DNA from: Streptomyces sp. 71268
GTDB taxonomy: Bacteria; Actinomycetota; Actinomycetes; Streptomycetales; Streptomycetaceae
DNA length: 64,000 bases
Direction: 5' to 3'
Assembly (NCBI RefSeq): GCF_029392895.1
Contig: NZ_CP114200.1
Span: forward strand, 959,501-1,023,500
The translations under genes and the position numbers were made by a program. The stretch's first letter is position 1, and the number at the start of each line of letters is the position of its first letter. Positions 35,969 to 46,125 of the stretch are shown in pieces. The notes under the pieces were generated by a model. That model ran no database searches. It saw only the letters and a program-made list of their open reading frames with translations, and had not been told where the DNA came from.

Positions 35969-36771
35969 CTCAGGGCGGTGTACAGCGCGGGGCGACGGTC
36001 GCGCAGATACGGGTTGGCCTCGCGCGAGGCGGCCAGGAAGGCCGTGTCGACGTCGGCCGTCACCAGCTCCGTTCCCTGACCTGCGCGGGCCCTGGCGATC
36101 CCGTCGGGCCCGGCCAGGCAGGTTCGACCGACGAAGTCGAGCCCGCCCTCGCGCCCGCAGCGGTTGACGTACGCGATGTAGAGCTGGTTCTCGAACGCGC
36201 GGACCGGAACGAGGGATTCGGCGACGAACTGGAACGGGTGCATCTGCGCGGTCGGGACCAGCAGCAGGTCGGTGCCGGCCAGCGCGTGCGCGCGGACGTA
36301 CTCCGGGAACTCCACGTCGTAGCAGATCATGACGCCGACCCGCAGCCCGTCCAGCGCGGGGAGTTCGACCTGGGCAACGGGCGGGTGCCCGGGCGTGAAC
36401 CAGCGCTCCTCGAACGCGCCGTACAGGTGCGCCTTGCGGTAGTTGAGCAGGCGCTCGCCGCTCGGGTCGATCAACTGGGCCGAGTTGTAGATCAGCTCGC
36501 CGTCGCGCTCGGGGTAGCCGTAGCAGACGGCGACGCCGTGCCGGGCGGCCGTGCGCGCGACGGCCTCGGCGGACGGGCCGTCCGCCGGCTCGGCGAGGTC
36601 GGACATGCGCTTCCCGATCGCGTACCCGGTCAGGAACAGCTCCGGAACGGTGAGCAGCCGGGCGCCGGCGGCCGCGGCGCGGGCGGCCGCGTCGTCGAGG
36701 AGGCCCAGGTTGTGCTCGACGTCGCCGGGTCGTCCCGACGTCTGCAACAGGGCGATGCGCGGCGTGGTCAT
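35965..36771 (-). CDS. Nitrilase-superfamily carbon-nitrogen hydrolase (amidase type)
   Basis: 268 residues from ATG 36771. The catalytic triad is visible: Glu in LTVPELFLTGY, Lys in NYRKAHLYG and Cys in GVMICYDVEFPEY. The length and RAFENQLYIAYVNRCG segment fit aliphatic/guanidino amidases. Arginine-derived 4-guanidinobutyramide hydrolases of Streptomyces are of this type. It lies upstream of the flavin monooxygenase-like gene with a repeat-rich 249-base gap, and downstream of an Lrp regulator on the same strand. Confidence 0.88.
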   Translation of the reverse strand: MTTPRIALLQTSGRPGDVEHNLGLLDDAAARAAAAGARLLTVPELFLTGYAIGKRMSDLAEPADGPSAEAVARTAARHGVAVCYGYPERDGELIYNSAQLIDPSGERLLNYRKAHLYGAFEERWFTPGHPPVAQVELPALDGLRVGVMICYDVEFPEYVRAHALAGTDLLLVPTAQMHPFQFVAESLVPVRAFENQLYIAYVNRCGREGGLDFVGRTCLAGPDGIARARAGQGTELVTADVDTAFLAASREANPYLRDRRPALYTALS

Positions 36772-37163
36772 GGAACCCCTCGGGCGGTGATGCGGGCACA
36801 GGGCCACTGCGGACGGTGCGGGCTTGCGGACGGCCCTGTAGACGGTACGGTCTGCCGCCGAGGCCGGACAAGGCGGCTCCGTTGCGCGCCCGGGAGAGAT
36901 TCGTTGCGTGTTCAAGCCTTTGTGCGGCGTTTCGTTGCGCACCGCGTTCACGCAGGTGGGGGCGGGGGCGTCAGCCCATGGGGGACGGCGGGGGCCGGGC
37001 CACTACCTCTGGGGTCGTATCGCCGGATACGTGGGGACGACCGCGTACGTACGGATGATCAACCCGTGGCGCGATGCGCGCGGCCCGGGCCCGGCGGCAG
37101 GCTGGTGACCGCCAACACAACCGGTCGCGCCGCCCGTGTGGCCACCGCCCCGGAAGGGTCGCC
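36772..37163. other. Non-coding gap upstream of the amidase
   Basis: About 390 bases. The region 36890-37060 is relatively AT-rich and likely holds the amidase promoter. No convincing gene or RNA structure was seen. Confidence 0.45.
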
Positions 37164-37280
37164 ATGAGCCGTTTCTCGTCCCGGATGCCCGCCGCCACGC
37201 CCACCCGGGTCCGCCTCGCCGCGCTCGCCGTCGCCGTGCTGCTGGCCGCCGGCGCGGCCGGCGCCGCGGCGGCGGCCTGA
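37164..37280 (+). CDS. Possible 38-residue hydrophobic peptide
   Basis: A short frame from ATG 37164 preceded by GGAAGGG. It has a basic N terminus (MSRFSSRMPAATPTRVRLAA) followed by an uninterrupted ~20-residue Ala/Val/Leu helix ending in six alanines. This is a single-pass membrane or cleaved-signal-like micropeptide. The codon bias and ribosome site are good, but Ala-rich runs arise by chance in this composition. Function unknown. Confidence 0.4.
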   Translation: MSRFSSRMPAATPTRVRLAALAVAVLLAAGAAGAAAAA

Positions 37281-37734
37281 GGCACCCGGGCACCGCCCCG
37301 GCTGCCGGCCGCGCGCGGACGCCGCCGCCCGAGGGCCACGCCGTGGCACACCACGCACCTCCCGAACCCCCCGGCCGGGTCCGTCACACCCCGCGCCGGG
37401 AGACCGGACGACAGGTCCGCACCGATGGCCGGCCGCTCCCGCGCCAGCGCTGCGGACCGGGGCAACCACCAGGGGCAGGGCCGCCCGGAGCACGGCTGCC
37501 GCCTCGCCCCGTCGCCCGCCGCTCGCCACCTCCCCGGGGCGACGCGCGCCGGCGACGTCGTCCACACGGCGGCCACCGCCGCGCGCACGGATCGCGCCCC
37601 GCGGTGGCCGCCGTACCGCCCGCTCCCCCAGCCCGCTGACCCCCGCTGACCACCACTCCCCGGCCCAGTCACCTCCACGGTCCGCCCGGCCCGCCTCGGC
37701 GCGGGCGCACCGGGCCCGGCCGGCCCTGCCGTGG
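37281..37734. other. Non-coding gap
   Basis: 454 bases. The long frames here are Arg/Gly/Pro-rich and lack a coding signature. I see no strong hairpin or promoter. Confidence 0.45.
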
Positions 37735-38205
37735 CTACGTGGGGGCGCCGGAGCTGAAACGCCGCAGCAGCGGAGAGAGGACGAGGACCGACTTGGTGCG
37801 CTCGACGAACGGCTCACCCGCTATGCGTTCCAACACACCCTCGAAGTGGCGCATATCGGAGGCGAAGACCTGCACGATGGCGTCGGCCTCGCCCGTGACG
37901 GTGGAGGCGGACACGACCTCCGGGTAGCGCGAGAGGCCGCGGTGGATGTCCGTCGGCGAGGTGTTGCGGCGGCAGTACAGCTCGACGAAGCCCTCGGTCT
38001 GCCAGCCCAGCGCCACGGGGTCCACGCGTACGGTGAAGCCGGTGATCGCGCCCTCGGCGCGCAGCCGGTCCACCCGTCGCTTGACGGCGGGGGCGGACAG
38101 GCCGACCTCGGCGCCGATGTCGGCGTACGAGCGTCGGGCGTCCTCGGCGAGGGCGTGCACGATGCGTTCGTCGAGCGGGTTCAGTCGCACTGCGGGTGGG
38201 TTCAT
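37735..38205 (-). CDS. Lrp/AsnC-family regulator
   Basis: 156 residues from ATG 38205. A helix-turn-helix (residues ~10-55: IVHALAEDARRSYADIGAEVGLSAPAVKRRVDRL) is followed by a RAM ligand-binding domain. Lrp proteins sense amino acids. Its place next to the amidase/monoamine oxidase pair, on the same strand, makes it the likely regulator of that amino-acid route. The gap to the amidase is nearly 1 kb, so it is probably a separate transcript. Confidence 0.9.
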   Translation of the reverse strand: MNPPAVRLNPLDERIVHALAEDARRSYADIGAEVGLSAPAVKRRVDRLRAEGAITGFTVRVDPVALGWQTEGFVELYCRRNTSPTDIHRGLSRYPEVVSASTVTGEADAIVQVFASDMRHFEGVLERIAGEPFVERTKSVLVLSPLLRRFSSGAPT

Positions 38206-38394
38206 TTCTCTGCGGCGCCCGACCGCGGGCGGCCGGTGGGCGGAACGGTGGATCAAGGCCCATCGTCACACGAAACGCGCGACGAGGCCGTTGATCTTCC
38301 CCCGCCCCCGGCCAGGCCAGGCCGGCCCCGGTACCGCGGCCGGGGGCGCCGAACGCTCGTCCGGCGCGGTCGCTCGATGGCCGCCGGGGGCTGC

Positions 38395-38970
38395 TCAGGT
38401 CACGGTCATGATGTTGTGGAAGGAGCGCCAGTGCAGCCACGTGAGGTTGGCGAGCGTGGGGCACAGGTCGCGCTGGGCCACCGGCGTCTCCTGGTGGCGG
38501 TCGGCGCCCATCCGGAAGCAACCGAGGGCACGCGCCCTGGCCACCACCGCCGTGACCTCCCGCGCGCTCCGCTTCTCGTCGACGAACTGGCCCGCGGGAA
38601 GCGCGTTCTCGATGTGCGCGTGCGCCGCATCGGCCACCCTCCGGGCGGCGGTGAGCGCCTTTCCACAGGCCGCGGCGTCCCAGGCGACGTCGCCGCACGC
38701 GGACGTGTCCACCGCGTCGTAGCGGGACTTGTGGGTCGCTAAGAACTCGGCCGGGCTGGCCGGGGCGGGTTTCGATGGCCGGGAGCCGTCGGCGGCGAAG
38801 ATGCCGGTCCGCGCCGCCAGGTGCCACCCGGTGGAACCCGACCGGGCAGCGGCCTCCGACCGTTGCCCACGCCCCCCGTCGCCGTCCCGCCCGCCCTCGC
38901 TGCCGCACCCGCTCAGCGTCAGGGCCGCCGCACCCGCGGCGACCCAGGCAACGTACCGGGGCATGATCAT
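38395..38970 (-). CDS. Putative lipoprotein with a TTA codon
   Basis: 191 residues from ATG 38970 (a second ATG six bases on; GGGAGAG favours the first). The signal ends in a lipobox LTLSGCGS, so the mature protein should be anchored to the outer face of the membrane by its cysteine. A polar Gly/Arg/Ser spacer precedes a helical domain with three or four cysteines (SACGDVAWDAAACGKAL, LGCFRMG, DLCPTL) and several His. Codon 77 (38740-38742) is TTA, implying bldA control. No family recognised. Confidence 0.75.
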   Translation of the reverse strand: MIMPRYVAWVAAGAAALTLSGCGSEGGRDGDGGRGQRSEAAARSGSTGWHLAARTGIFAADGSRPSKPAPASPAEFLATHKSRYDAVDTSACGDVAWDAAACGKALTAARRVADAAHAHIENALPAGQFVDEKRSAREVTAVVARARALGCFRMGADRHQETPVAQRDLCPTLANLTWLHWRSFHNIMTVT

Positions 38971-39456
38971 GCGTTCTCTCCCTTGTGCTGGTGGTTGTGC
39001 CGGTGGCTGTGCTGGTAGCCAGGGCGCCCACGCCGCGAAACCACGCGTCGCGGCGTACGCCTCGGGTTCGCGCGCCGGGCGGGGCGCCGGGCTCTGGCCA
39101 CCGTTCGTGTCGGTGGCCGTCCAGTGCTCAACAGTCCAGCACATCACAGGCGGTTCGGTGGCCTCACGGTGACCACGGGGCAACCAGCTCACCCGCAACC
39201 AGCACATCCGGAGGAACCGCGTCCCTCGACCCGTCCGGGCCCCGGGCGTTGACGTGGGCCGTCGCCGCCGGCCGCGTCACCGCCGCGTACGACCCACACA
39301 CCCCTTCGGCACAGGGCAGCCGACCGCTTACCGCCCCACGGACACGGCCCCCGGAACGCCTTCGATAACCGAAGGGCTATCAATCACCGCGACGGAACGA
39401 CGCACAGGAAGGGAAGTTCGATCAGGAACCGGTCACGCTCGTCGCCCTGGAGAACC
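38971..39456. other. Gap upstream of the lipoprotein gene
   Basis: 486 bases. It holds three 12-bp tandem repeats at 38985-39020 and a small inverted repeat CCTTCG-ATAAC-CGAAGG at 39359-39375 that could be an operator or hairpin. No gene was found. Confidence 0.45.
38985..39020. repeat. Three 12-bp tandem repeats upstream of the lipoprotein gene
   Basis: GTGCTGGTGGTT, GTGCCGGTGGCT and GTGCTGGTAGCC stand head to tail 15 bases upstream of the start codon, within the likely leader or promoter. Confidence 0.7.
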
Positions 39457-40158
39457 TCAGCCGCGCGGCGTCGGCACAGCGCACGCCCAACTGTGGTCGT
39501 CCGTCAGGTAGGCGTCCAACGTCAGCCCGGCGGCGGCGAGTTCGGCCTCGAACTCCGCGTCCGACAGCACGCGGGAGACGAAGGAGTGGCTCCACTCGGC
39601 CCCCTCGTACGCGTACTCCATGCGCACCGCGACCCGGTCGGCGCCGCGGTGCTCCGCCGAGGCCATGCGGACGCGCAGCCCGTCGCGCTCCCAGGATCGG
39701 GGCACCGTCGCCGCGTCGTGCCAGCGGTCGTTCTCGCGCTGCACCAGTACGTGGCCGTCGGGCGCCACGTGCCGGGCGCAGGCGCGCAACAAGGCCGCGC
39801 CCAGCGCCTCGTCCGCCGTGTTCACCAGGAACGAGGCGAGGAGCACGGCGTCGAAGCGCTCGCCCAGGTCGAGCCGCTCGATGGGCGAGCACACGGTGCG
39901 CGCGCCCCTGACGTGCGCCAGCATCTCCGGCGACTCGTCCACGGCGACCACCTCGAAGCCGCGTTCCACCAGCGGCCCGGTCAACCGCCCCGCGCCGGAG
40001 CCGAGTTCGAGCAGCCGCGCCCCGGCCGGCAGGTGGGCCGCCACGATCTCCGGCTCGTCACCCGCGGGCAGGCGGGCGTACATCTCCACGGCGCAGCCGT
40101 CCGGCGTGATGGCCCCCGGGCCCGTCCCCTCGTGTCCCTCGCGTCTCGTGGCGTCCAT
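39457..40158 (-). CDS. Class I SAM-dependent methyltransferase
   Basis: 233 residues from ATG 40158. The SAM-binding motif I is LLELGSGAGRLTGPL (~45-59), followed by motif II VVAVDESPEML and DAVLLASFLVN. Small-molecule methyltransferases have this size and order. The substrate is unknown and no biosynthetic cluster surrounds it. Confidence 0.85.
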   Translation of the reverse strand: MDATRREGHEGTGPGAITPDGCAVEMYARLPAGDEPEIVAAHLPAGARLLELGSGAGRLTGPLVERGFEVVAVDESPEMLAHVRGARTVCSPIERLDLGERFDAVLLASFLVNTADEALGAALLRACARHVAPDGHVLVQRENDRWHDAATVPRSWERDGLRVRMASAEHRGADRVAVRMEYAYEGAEWSHSFVSRVLSDAEFEAELAAAGLTLDAYLTDDHSWACAVPTPRG

Positions 40159-40274
40159 CCCGCCATCACAGCACGCGACCCGGCCTCGGCGACAGACGTC
40201 GGCGGGCGGTTCCCGCGCGCGGGCGGGCGGGAAGCGCGGCCGTGCGTCGTGGTCGCGGGGTGTGGCGGACGCGG

Positions 40275-40997
40275 TCAGGCGTCGGGGTCGACGGTTCCCA
40301 GGCCGCGTACGAGGTCCAGCATCTCCGCGCGGTAGAGCGCGGCCGGGTCGGAGTACACCGGGCGCAGGTGGCCGTGGATCTCCAGGGTCACCAGGCCGTG
40401 CAACCGCGCCCAGATCCGCAGGGCGCGGGCGGCCACGGCGGGGGTGAGGTCCGGGGCCTCGGCGCGCACCCGGGCCCGGTAGGCGGGCGGGAAGCCGGAC
40501 CAGTCGTCGTCGGGGGTCGCGGGCGCCCGCCGGCTGGCGCAGGCCGCCACCAGGCGGTTGAGCCCGCCGCAGATCCGCAGCGCCGCCTCGTCCACCGGCC
40601 CCTCCCCCGGCGGGGGCTGGTAGCCGGGGAGCGGGTCGCCGTAGACGAGTTGGAAGCCCTGCGGGTGGGCCAGGGCCCAGGCGCGCAGGGCCTCGCCCCA
40701 GGCGAGCAGTCGCCCCTCCGGGTCGGACGCCGGTGCCTCGTCCCGGGCCCGCTCCAACGCGTCGGCGAGCCCCTGGCCGAAGTCCCGGATCAGCGCCGTG
40801 ACCAGGTCGTCCCGGGTGGGGAAGTAGCTGTAGATGGCGCGCGGTGTCATGCCCATCTCGCGGGCGATGCCGCGCAGGGAGAGCGCCCCGGGGCCGTCGA
40901 CGGCCATCTGCCGCAGGGCGATCTCCATGATCTGTTCGGTCGCCTCGGCCCGCAACCGCTCCCGTCGGCTCGGCACTCGCCGCGTCGTCTCGACCAT
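40275..40997 (-). CDS. TetR/AcrR-family regulator (WHG-type C-terminal domain)
   Basis: 240 residues from ATG 40997, with AGGGG upstream; a start at 41042 is possible. The helix-turn-helix ALSLRGIAREMGMTPRAIYSYFPTRDDLVTALI is at ~35-67. The C-terminal part (HPQGFQLVYGDPLPGY) matches the WHG effector domain. It is divergent from a DUF1330 gene. CGCCG and CGGCG flank a 16-base AT-richer core at 41061-41086 in the shared gap, a possible operator. Confidence 0.88.
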   Translation of the reverse strand: MVETTRRVPSRRERLRAEATEQIMEIALRQMAVDGPGALSLRGIAREMGMTPRAIYSYFPTRDDLVTALIRDFGQGLADALERARDEAPASDPEGRLLAWGEALRAWALAHPQGFQLVYGDPLPGYQPPPGEGPVDEAALRICGGLNRLVAACASRRAPATPDDDWSGFPPAYRARVRAEAPDLTPAVAARALRIWARLHGLVTLEIHGHLRPVYSDPAALYRAEMLDLVRGLGTVDPDA

Positions 40998-41196
40998 CGC
41001 CACCCCTCGTCGCCCGGCCCTCCGGTCGCGGGCCCTCTTCATGATCCCGCATTGCCAAATCGCCGGCGTTACAGAAGTATACGGCGTGTCATTTTTCTTC
41101 GCCGCGACACCTCTTCCCACCACACCACGCATCGCTCCCCGTCGCCGGGTCCCCGCCACGCGCGCGACCGGCACACCACTTAGAACGGAGTCCGCC

Positions 41197-41493
41197 ATGC
41201 CTGCCTACGTGCTCGTCGACGCCGAGGTGTACGACCACGAAGCCGCCGACCGCTACCGTGTGCTGGCCGAGGAGTCGATCGCTCGGTACGGAGGGCGCTA
41301 TCTGATCCAGGGCACCGTTCCCGAGGCGGCCGAGGGCAGTTGGCCGGCGGGCCGGGTGGTGACCACGCTGGAGTTCCCCGACATGGCCCGCCTCAGGGAG
41401 TGGCACGCCTCGCCCGAGTACGCGCGGGCCGCGGCGGTCCGGGTGGGCGCCATCGACGTGCGCATGCTCTTCGCGCCGGGCACGACGGCCTGA
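41197..41493 (+). CDS. DUF1330-family protein
   Basis: 98 residues from ATG 41197, with GGAG upstream. A ferredoxin-like alpha/beta dimeric barrel fold is suggested by YVLVDAEVYDHEAADRYRVLAEES and VTTLEFPDMARLREWHASPEYARAA, both typical of DUF1330. Function is unknown. The adjacent divergent TetR gene is its likely regulator. Confidence 0.85.
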   Translation: MPAYVLVDAEVYDHEAADRYRVLAEESIARYGGRYLIQGTVPEAAEGSWPAGRVVTTLEFPDMARLREWHASPEYARAAAVRVGAIDVRMLFAPGTTA

Positions 41494-41560
41494 CCAGGAC
41501 CTCCCCGCACTCGCGCCCGGGGGTCACGAGCCCGGCCCCGGCGCCCGTGACCACACGCGT

Positions 41561-41611
41561 CGGCCCGCCCGGCGTGACCCGACGTCGGTCGGGACCACAC
41601 CGGGCGGGCCG
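41561..41611. terminator. Long compound hairpin between convergent genes
   Basis: An outer GC-rich stem (41561-41575 region with 41597-41611) encloses an inner CCCGAC/GTCGGG stem. It lies midway between the DUF1330 and guaB1 stops and can terminate both. Confidence 0.75.
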
Positions 41612-41662
41612 GGTACTGCTGCCGGACGCGCCGCCTGGGGACAAGGCGGCGCGGGGCGCGCG

Positions 41663-43285
<1,623 letters not shown>

Positions 43286-43393
43286 TCACACAAGGCGCCG
43301 CACCGCGCCCCGGGCGGGCCACGTGCGCCGGCCCGCCAACCGCCGACCAGGTCCGACAGAGACGAGCCGGCCCGGTCTCGCCAGCCCACGCCG

Positions 43394-44065
43394 CTACGCC
43401 GCCGCCCGCTCCCGCACGTCGTCCACGACCGAGGCGTCGAGCGCGGCCCGCACCAGGCCCGCGGCCAGCGCCGCCGTGTCCTCGGTGGCGACCAGGCGGG
43501 CCAGGCGCTCCGGGCGGTCCGGCAGGCCGAGGCGTTCGGCGCCCCGCAGCGCCTTCGCGTCCAGGTAGGGGGCGAACTCGGGCCAGACCCGCTGCACCTC
43601 GCGCAGGAAGATGTCCGCGCCGGTGGGGCCGAGGCCCGGGACCTCCTGGAGCAGCGCGCGCAGCTTCTCCACGTCGCCGTCCGCCGCCCGGCGCATCCGG
43701 CGCAGGTCGCTGCCGTAGCGGTCGCGCAGCAGCTCGGCGCCGTCGCCGAGCTGGGTCGCCGTGCGCTCGTCGTAGCGGCGGTAGCCGCCCTCCCCGAGCG
43801 CGTCCACGCGCTCCTGCCAGCTCGCGTCGGCCATCCGGCGCGGGTCGCGCAGCCCCGCGTCGGCCAGGGCGCGGGCCGTGGCGACCGCCACCGAGGCCCG
43901 GATACGGGCGCTCAGCAGGTCGGCCAGTACCAGGAGTTGGTAGAGCGGCTGCGGCGTGTCGCGCAGCCGGATGCCCGCTTCCGCCGCGTAGGTCTGGCCG
44001 TGGGTGTCGAGCAGGGCGTGCACGGTGGCCCGCTCCCCCGGCGTCCTCTCGCGCGTCTTCGTCAT
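43394..44065 (-). CDS. HhH-GPD superfamily endonuclease III-like protein
   Basis: 223 residues. A helix-hairpin-helix LLQEVPGLGPTGADIFLREVQRVWP (~140-165) is followed by the region of the catalytic Asp (FAPYLDAKALRGAERLGLP), as in endonuclease III/DNA glycosylases. The C-terminal FeS cysteine cluster is absent. The lysine characteristic of bifunctional enzymes in the HhH is replaced (GLGPTGADI). It may be a DNA-binding or monofunctional glycosylase relative. No operon partner is clear; the Rho-N-like gene precedes it by 86 bases on the same strand. Confidence 0.8.
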   Translation of the reverse strand: MTKTRERTPGERATVHALLDTHGQTYAAEAGIRLRDTPQPLYQLLVLADLLSARIRASVAVATARALADAGLRDPRRMADASWQERVDALGEGGYRRYDERTATQLGDGAELLRDRYGSDLRRMRRAADGDVEKLRALLQEVPGLGPTGADIFLREVQRVWPEFAPYLDAKALRGAERLGLPDRPERLARLVATEDTAALAAGLVRAALDASVVDDVRERAAA

Positions 44066-44151
44066 GGCTCAACCTCCCGTCGCCCGGGGTCGCGAGCCCC
44101 GCGCCCGCGCGCGTTCGCCCCCGGCGCGCCGGCCCGGCCCGCGGGCGGGTG

Positions 44152-44475
44152 CTACCGGCCGACGGCCTTGGCCAGCTGGTCCTTGTTCATCGACGACCGG
44201 CCCTCGACGCCCTTGCGCTTGGCCTCCTCGTAGAGCTGGTCGCGGGTGGGGCCGGCCGCGCCGCTGTGCGAGCGCTTGCCGCCGCGGCGGCTCGACGACA
44301 TGTCCTGGGTGGACGTGCGGCTCGCCGTCTTGGCCTCACCGGTGCGCGCGCGTTCCTTGTTCACGGTCCGGGCCGCGATCTCCTTGGCCCGCTTCGTGCT
44401 CGTACCGCGCTCCTCCTGGCCCTCCTTGATCTTCTCGTACTGTCGCTCACGCTTGTCGCTCGAACCTCGGGGCAT
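44152..44475 (-). CDS. Small basic protein with Rho-N/SAP-like C-terminal motif
   Basis: 107 residues from ATG 44475, with GAGGAGG upstream. It is very rich in Lys, Arg, Glu and Ser with few hydrophobic residues. The last ~30 residues (RDQLYEEAKRKGVEGRSSMNKDQLAKAVG) look like a Rho termination factor N-terminal/SAP helix pair, which binds nucleic acid. Such proteins are often labelled plasmid stabilisation protein. A nucleoid or RNA-binding role is inference. It has unusual composition for this genome. Confidence 0.8.
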   Translation of the reverse strand: MPRGSSDKRERQYEKIKEGQEERGTSTKRAKEIAARTVNKERARTGEAKTASRTSTQDMSSSRRGGKRSHSGAAGPTRDQLYEEAKRKGVEGRSSMNKDQLAKAVGR

Positions 44476-44977
44476 GGGGTTTTCCTCCTCGGGTCGTCGT
44501 GTGGTGGGCGGACGCCGCGGCCCGCGTTCCACTTCACTGTGGGTCATTTCACCCGGCGTCGCGACACGGCTCCGGCCCACGGCCGGCCGCGCCTCGGGAC
44601 CGGTGTGCCACCGTGGGAGCGCCACACCCGCGGCGTCACGCTCCGGGCGCGGCCCGGCCGCCGGCCCGCCAATTACGCCCACACAGGCTGCGGCCGGTGC
44701 CGAACGGACCGGAACGGCGTCTCGGGTCGGTCCTCACCCCGGCTACCCGAGATCGCCCCGGCCAATCGGCCACCCGCGCCCGGGTCGCGCCCACCGCCAC
44801 GGCGGGCCGCCGCTCCGACGCCGGCCCCGGACGCGTCCGCCCCGAGCCGGCCTGCCCGTTCGCCCGGCCGCCCGCAGGTTTCCGCGCGCCACCAGCGGCT
44901 ACCCGGCCAGCGCGGACGAGGGCGTCACAGGCGTCACAGACGTCAAGCGAGGACGCCACACAGGTCAAGGAGGCCGG
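44476..44977. other. Non-coding gap with short direct repeats
   Basis: 502 bases between divergent genes. It contains two exact GGCGTCACA repeats (44921-44938) followed by GACGTCAAG, just upstream of the plus-strand gene, which might be a regulator site. Nothing else was recognised. Confidence 0.45.
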
Positions 44978-45934
44978 ATGACGACGTACGGCTGTTTCCT
45001 CGCGTGCGAGGAGCACGGGCCGCGCGCGCTGGTCGAGCAGGCGCGGATGGCCGAGCAGGCGGGGTTCACGGCCCTGTGGATCTCCGACCACTTCCACCCC
45101 TGGAACGACGCGCAGGGCCAGAGCCCCTTCGTGTGGTCGGTGATCGGAGCGCTGTCCGAGGCCACGTCGCTGCCGATCGCGACGGCCGTCACCTGCCCAA
45201 CCGTACGACTGCACCCGGCCGTCACGGCACAGGCCGCGGCCACCGCCGCCGTGCAGCTCGACGGGCGGTTCCGGCTCGGCGTCGGCAGCGGGGAGGCGCT
45301 CAACGAGCACGTACTCGGCGACCGCTGGCCCCCGGCGGCCGTCCGGCTGGCCATGCTGGAGGAGGCCGTGCAGGTGATGCGGCAGCTTTTCACCGGCGAG
45401 GAGGTCAACCACCACGGCACCTACTACACGGTGGAGAACGCCCGGCTCTACACCGTGCCCGAGACGCCCGTGCCCATCGACGTCTCCGGCTTCGGCCCGA
45501 CGGCGACCGAACTGGCCGGGCGGATCGGCGACGGCTACGTCACCATGGCCCCCGCCGCCGACTCCGTCGAGCGCTTCCGGCGCGCGGGCGGCGGCACCAA
45601 ACCGGTGCAGGGCGGGCTCAAGGTGTGCTGGGGCCCGGACCGGGAGGAGGCCGTGGATACGGCACACCGACTCTGGTCGACCGAGCAGTTGCCGGGCGAG
45701 CTGCCGCAGGTGCTGCCCACGCCGAGCCACTTCGAGCAGGCGACGACGCTGGTGCCGCGCGAGCGGGTCGCGGCGAACGTGCCGTGCGGGGACGACCCCG
45801 AGGCGCACGTGTCGGCGATCCGCGCGTACGTGGAGGCCGGGTTCGACGCCGTGTACGTGAGCCAGATCGGCCCGGACCAGCGCGGCTTCTTCGACTTCTA
45901 CCGCACCAAGGTCCTGCCCCGACTCCCGGGCTGA
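44978..45934 (+). CDS. LLM-class F420-dependent oxidoreductase (G6PDH-like family)
   Basis: 318 residues from ATG 44978, with AAGGAGG 4 bases upstream. Luciferase-like barrel with ALWISDHFHPWNDAQGQSPFVWSVIGAL, RFRLGVGSGEALNEHVLGDRWP and a C-terminal FDAVYVSQIGPDQRGFFDFY. These motifs are typical of the F420-dependent glucose-6-phosphate dehydrogenase-like group (TIGR03557). It would oxidise or reduce a small molecule with F420. The substrate is unknown. The Vms1-like gene follows 191 bases later. Confidence 0.88.
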   Translation: MTTYGCFLACEEHGPRALVEQARMAEQAGFTALWISDHFHPWNDAQGQSPFVWSVIGALSEATSLPIATAVTCPTVRLHPAVTAQAAATAAVQLDGRFRLGVGSGEALNEHVLGDRWPPAAVRLAMLEEAVQVMRQLFTGEEVNHHGTYYTVENARLYTVPETPVPIDVSGFGPTATELAGRIGDGYVTMAPAADSVERFRRAGGGTKPVQGGLKVCWGPDREEAVDTAHRLWSTEQLPGELPQVLPTPSHFEQATTLVPRERVAANVPCGDDPEAHVSAIRAYVEAGFDAVYVSQIGPDQRGFFDFYRTKVLPRLPG

Positions 45935-45954
45935 GCCGCGACCGCCCGGCGCCA

Positions 45955-45971
45955 CCGGGGCCGCGCCCCGG
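45955..45971 (+). terminator. Short hairpin after the F420 oxidoreductase
   Basis: A perfect 7-base-pair CCGGGGC/GCCCCGG stem with a 3-base loop, 20 bases after the stop codon. Weak but well placed. Confidence 0.4.
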
Positions 45972-46125
45972 CCCACCGGAATGCGGGGGCGCCGACCCGG
46001 GCAGGCGACGGCCGGCGGCCACCGCCCCGGCGGCGGGTCGATCCGTCCGCGTGGCCGTGTTCCGTCGGATCACGACGGGGCACCCGGGTCGGGAGCCGCC
46101 TGACACCGAAACGCAAGGAGGCATC

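Noticed and set aside
37059..37817. A 252-residue minus-strand frame in the gap near the Lrp gene
   Set aside because: It overlaps the real Lrp gene in another frame and consists of Arg/Gly/Ala repeats.
41061..41086. Strong operator claim for the TetR/DUF1330 gap
   Set aside because: Only 5-base arms (CGCCG/CGGCG) with a long asymmetric core. Too weak to list as a separate site.
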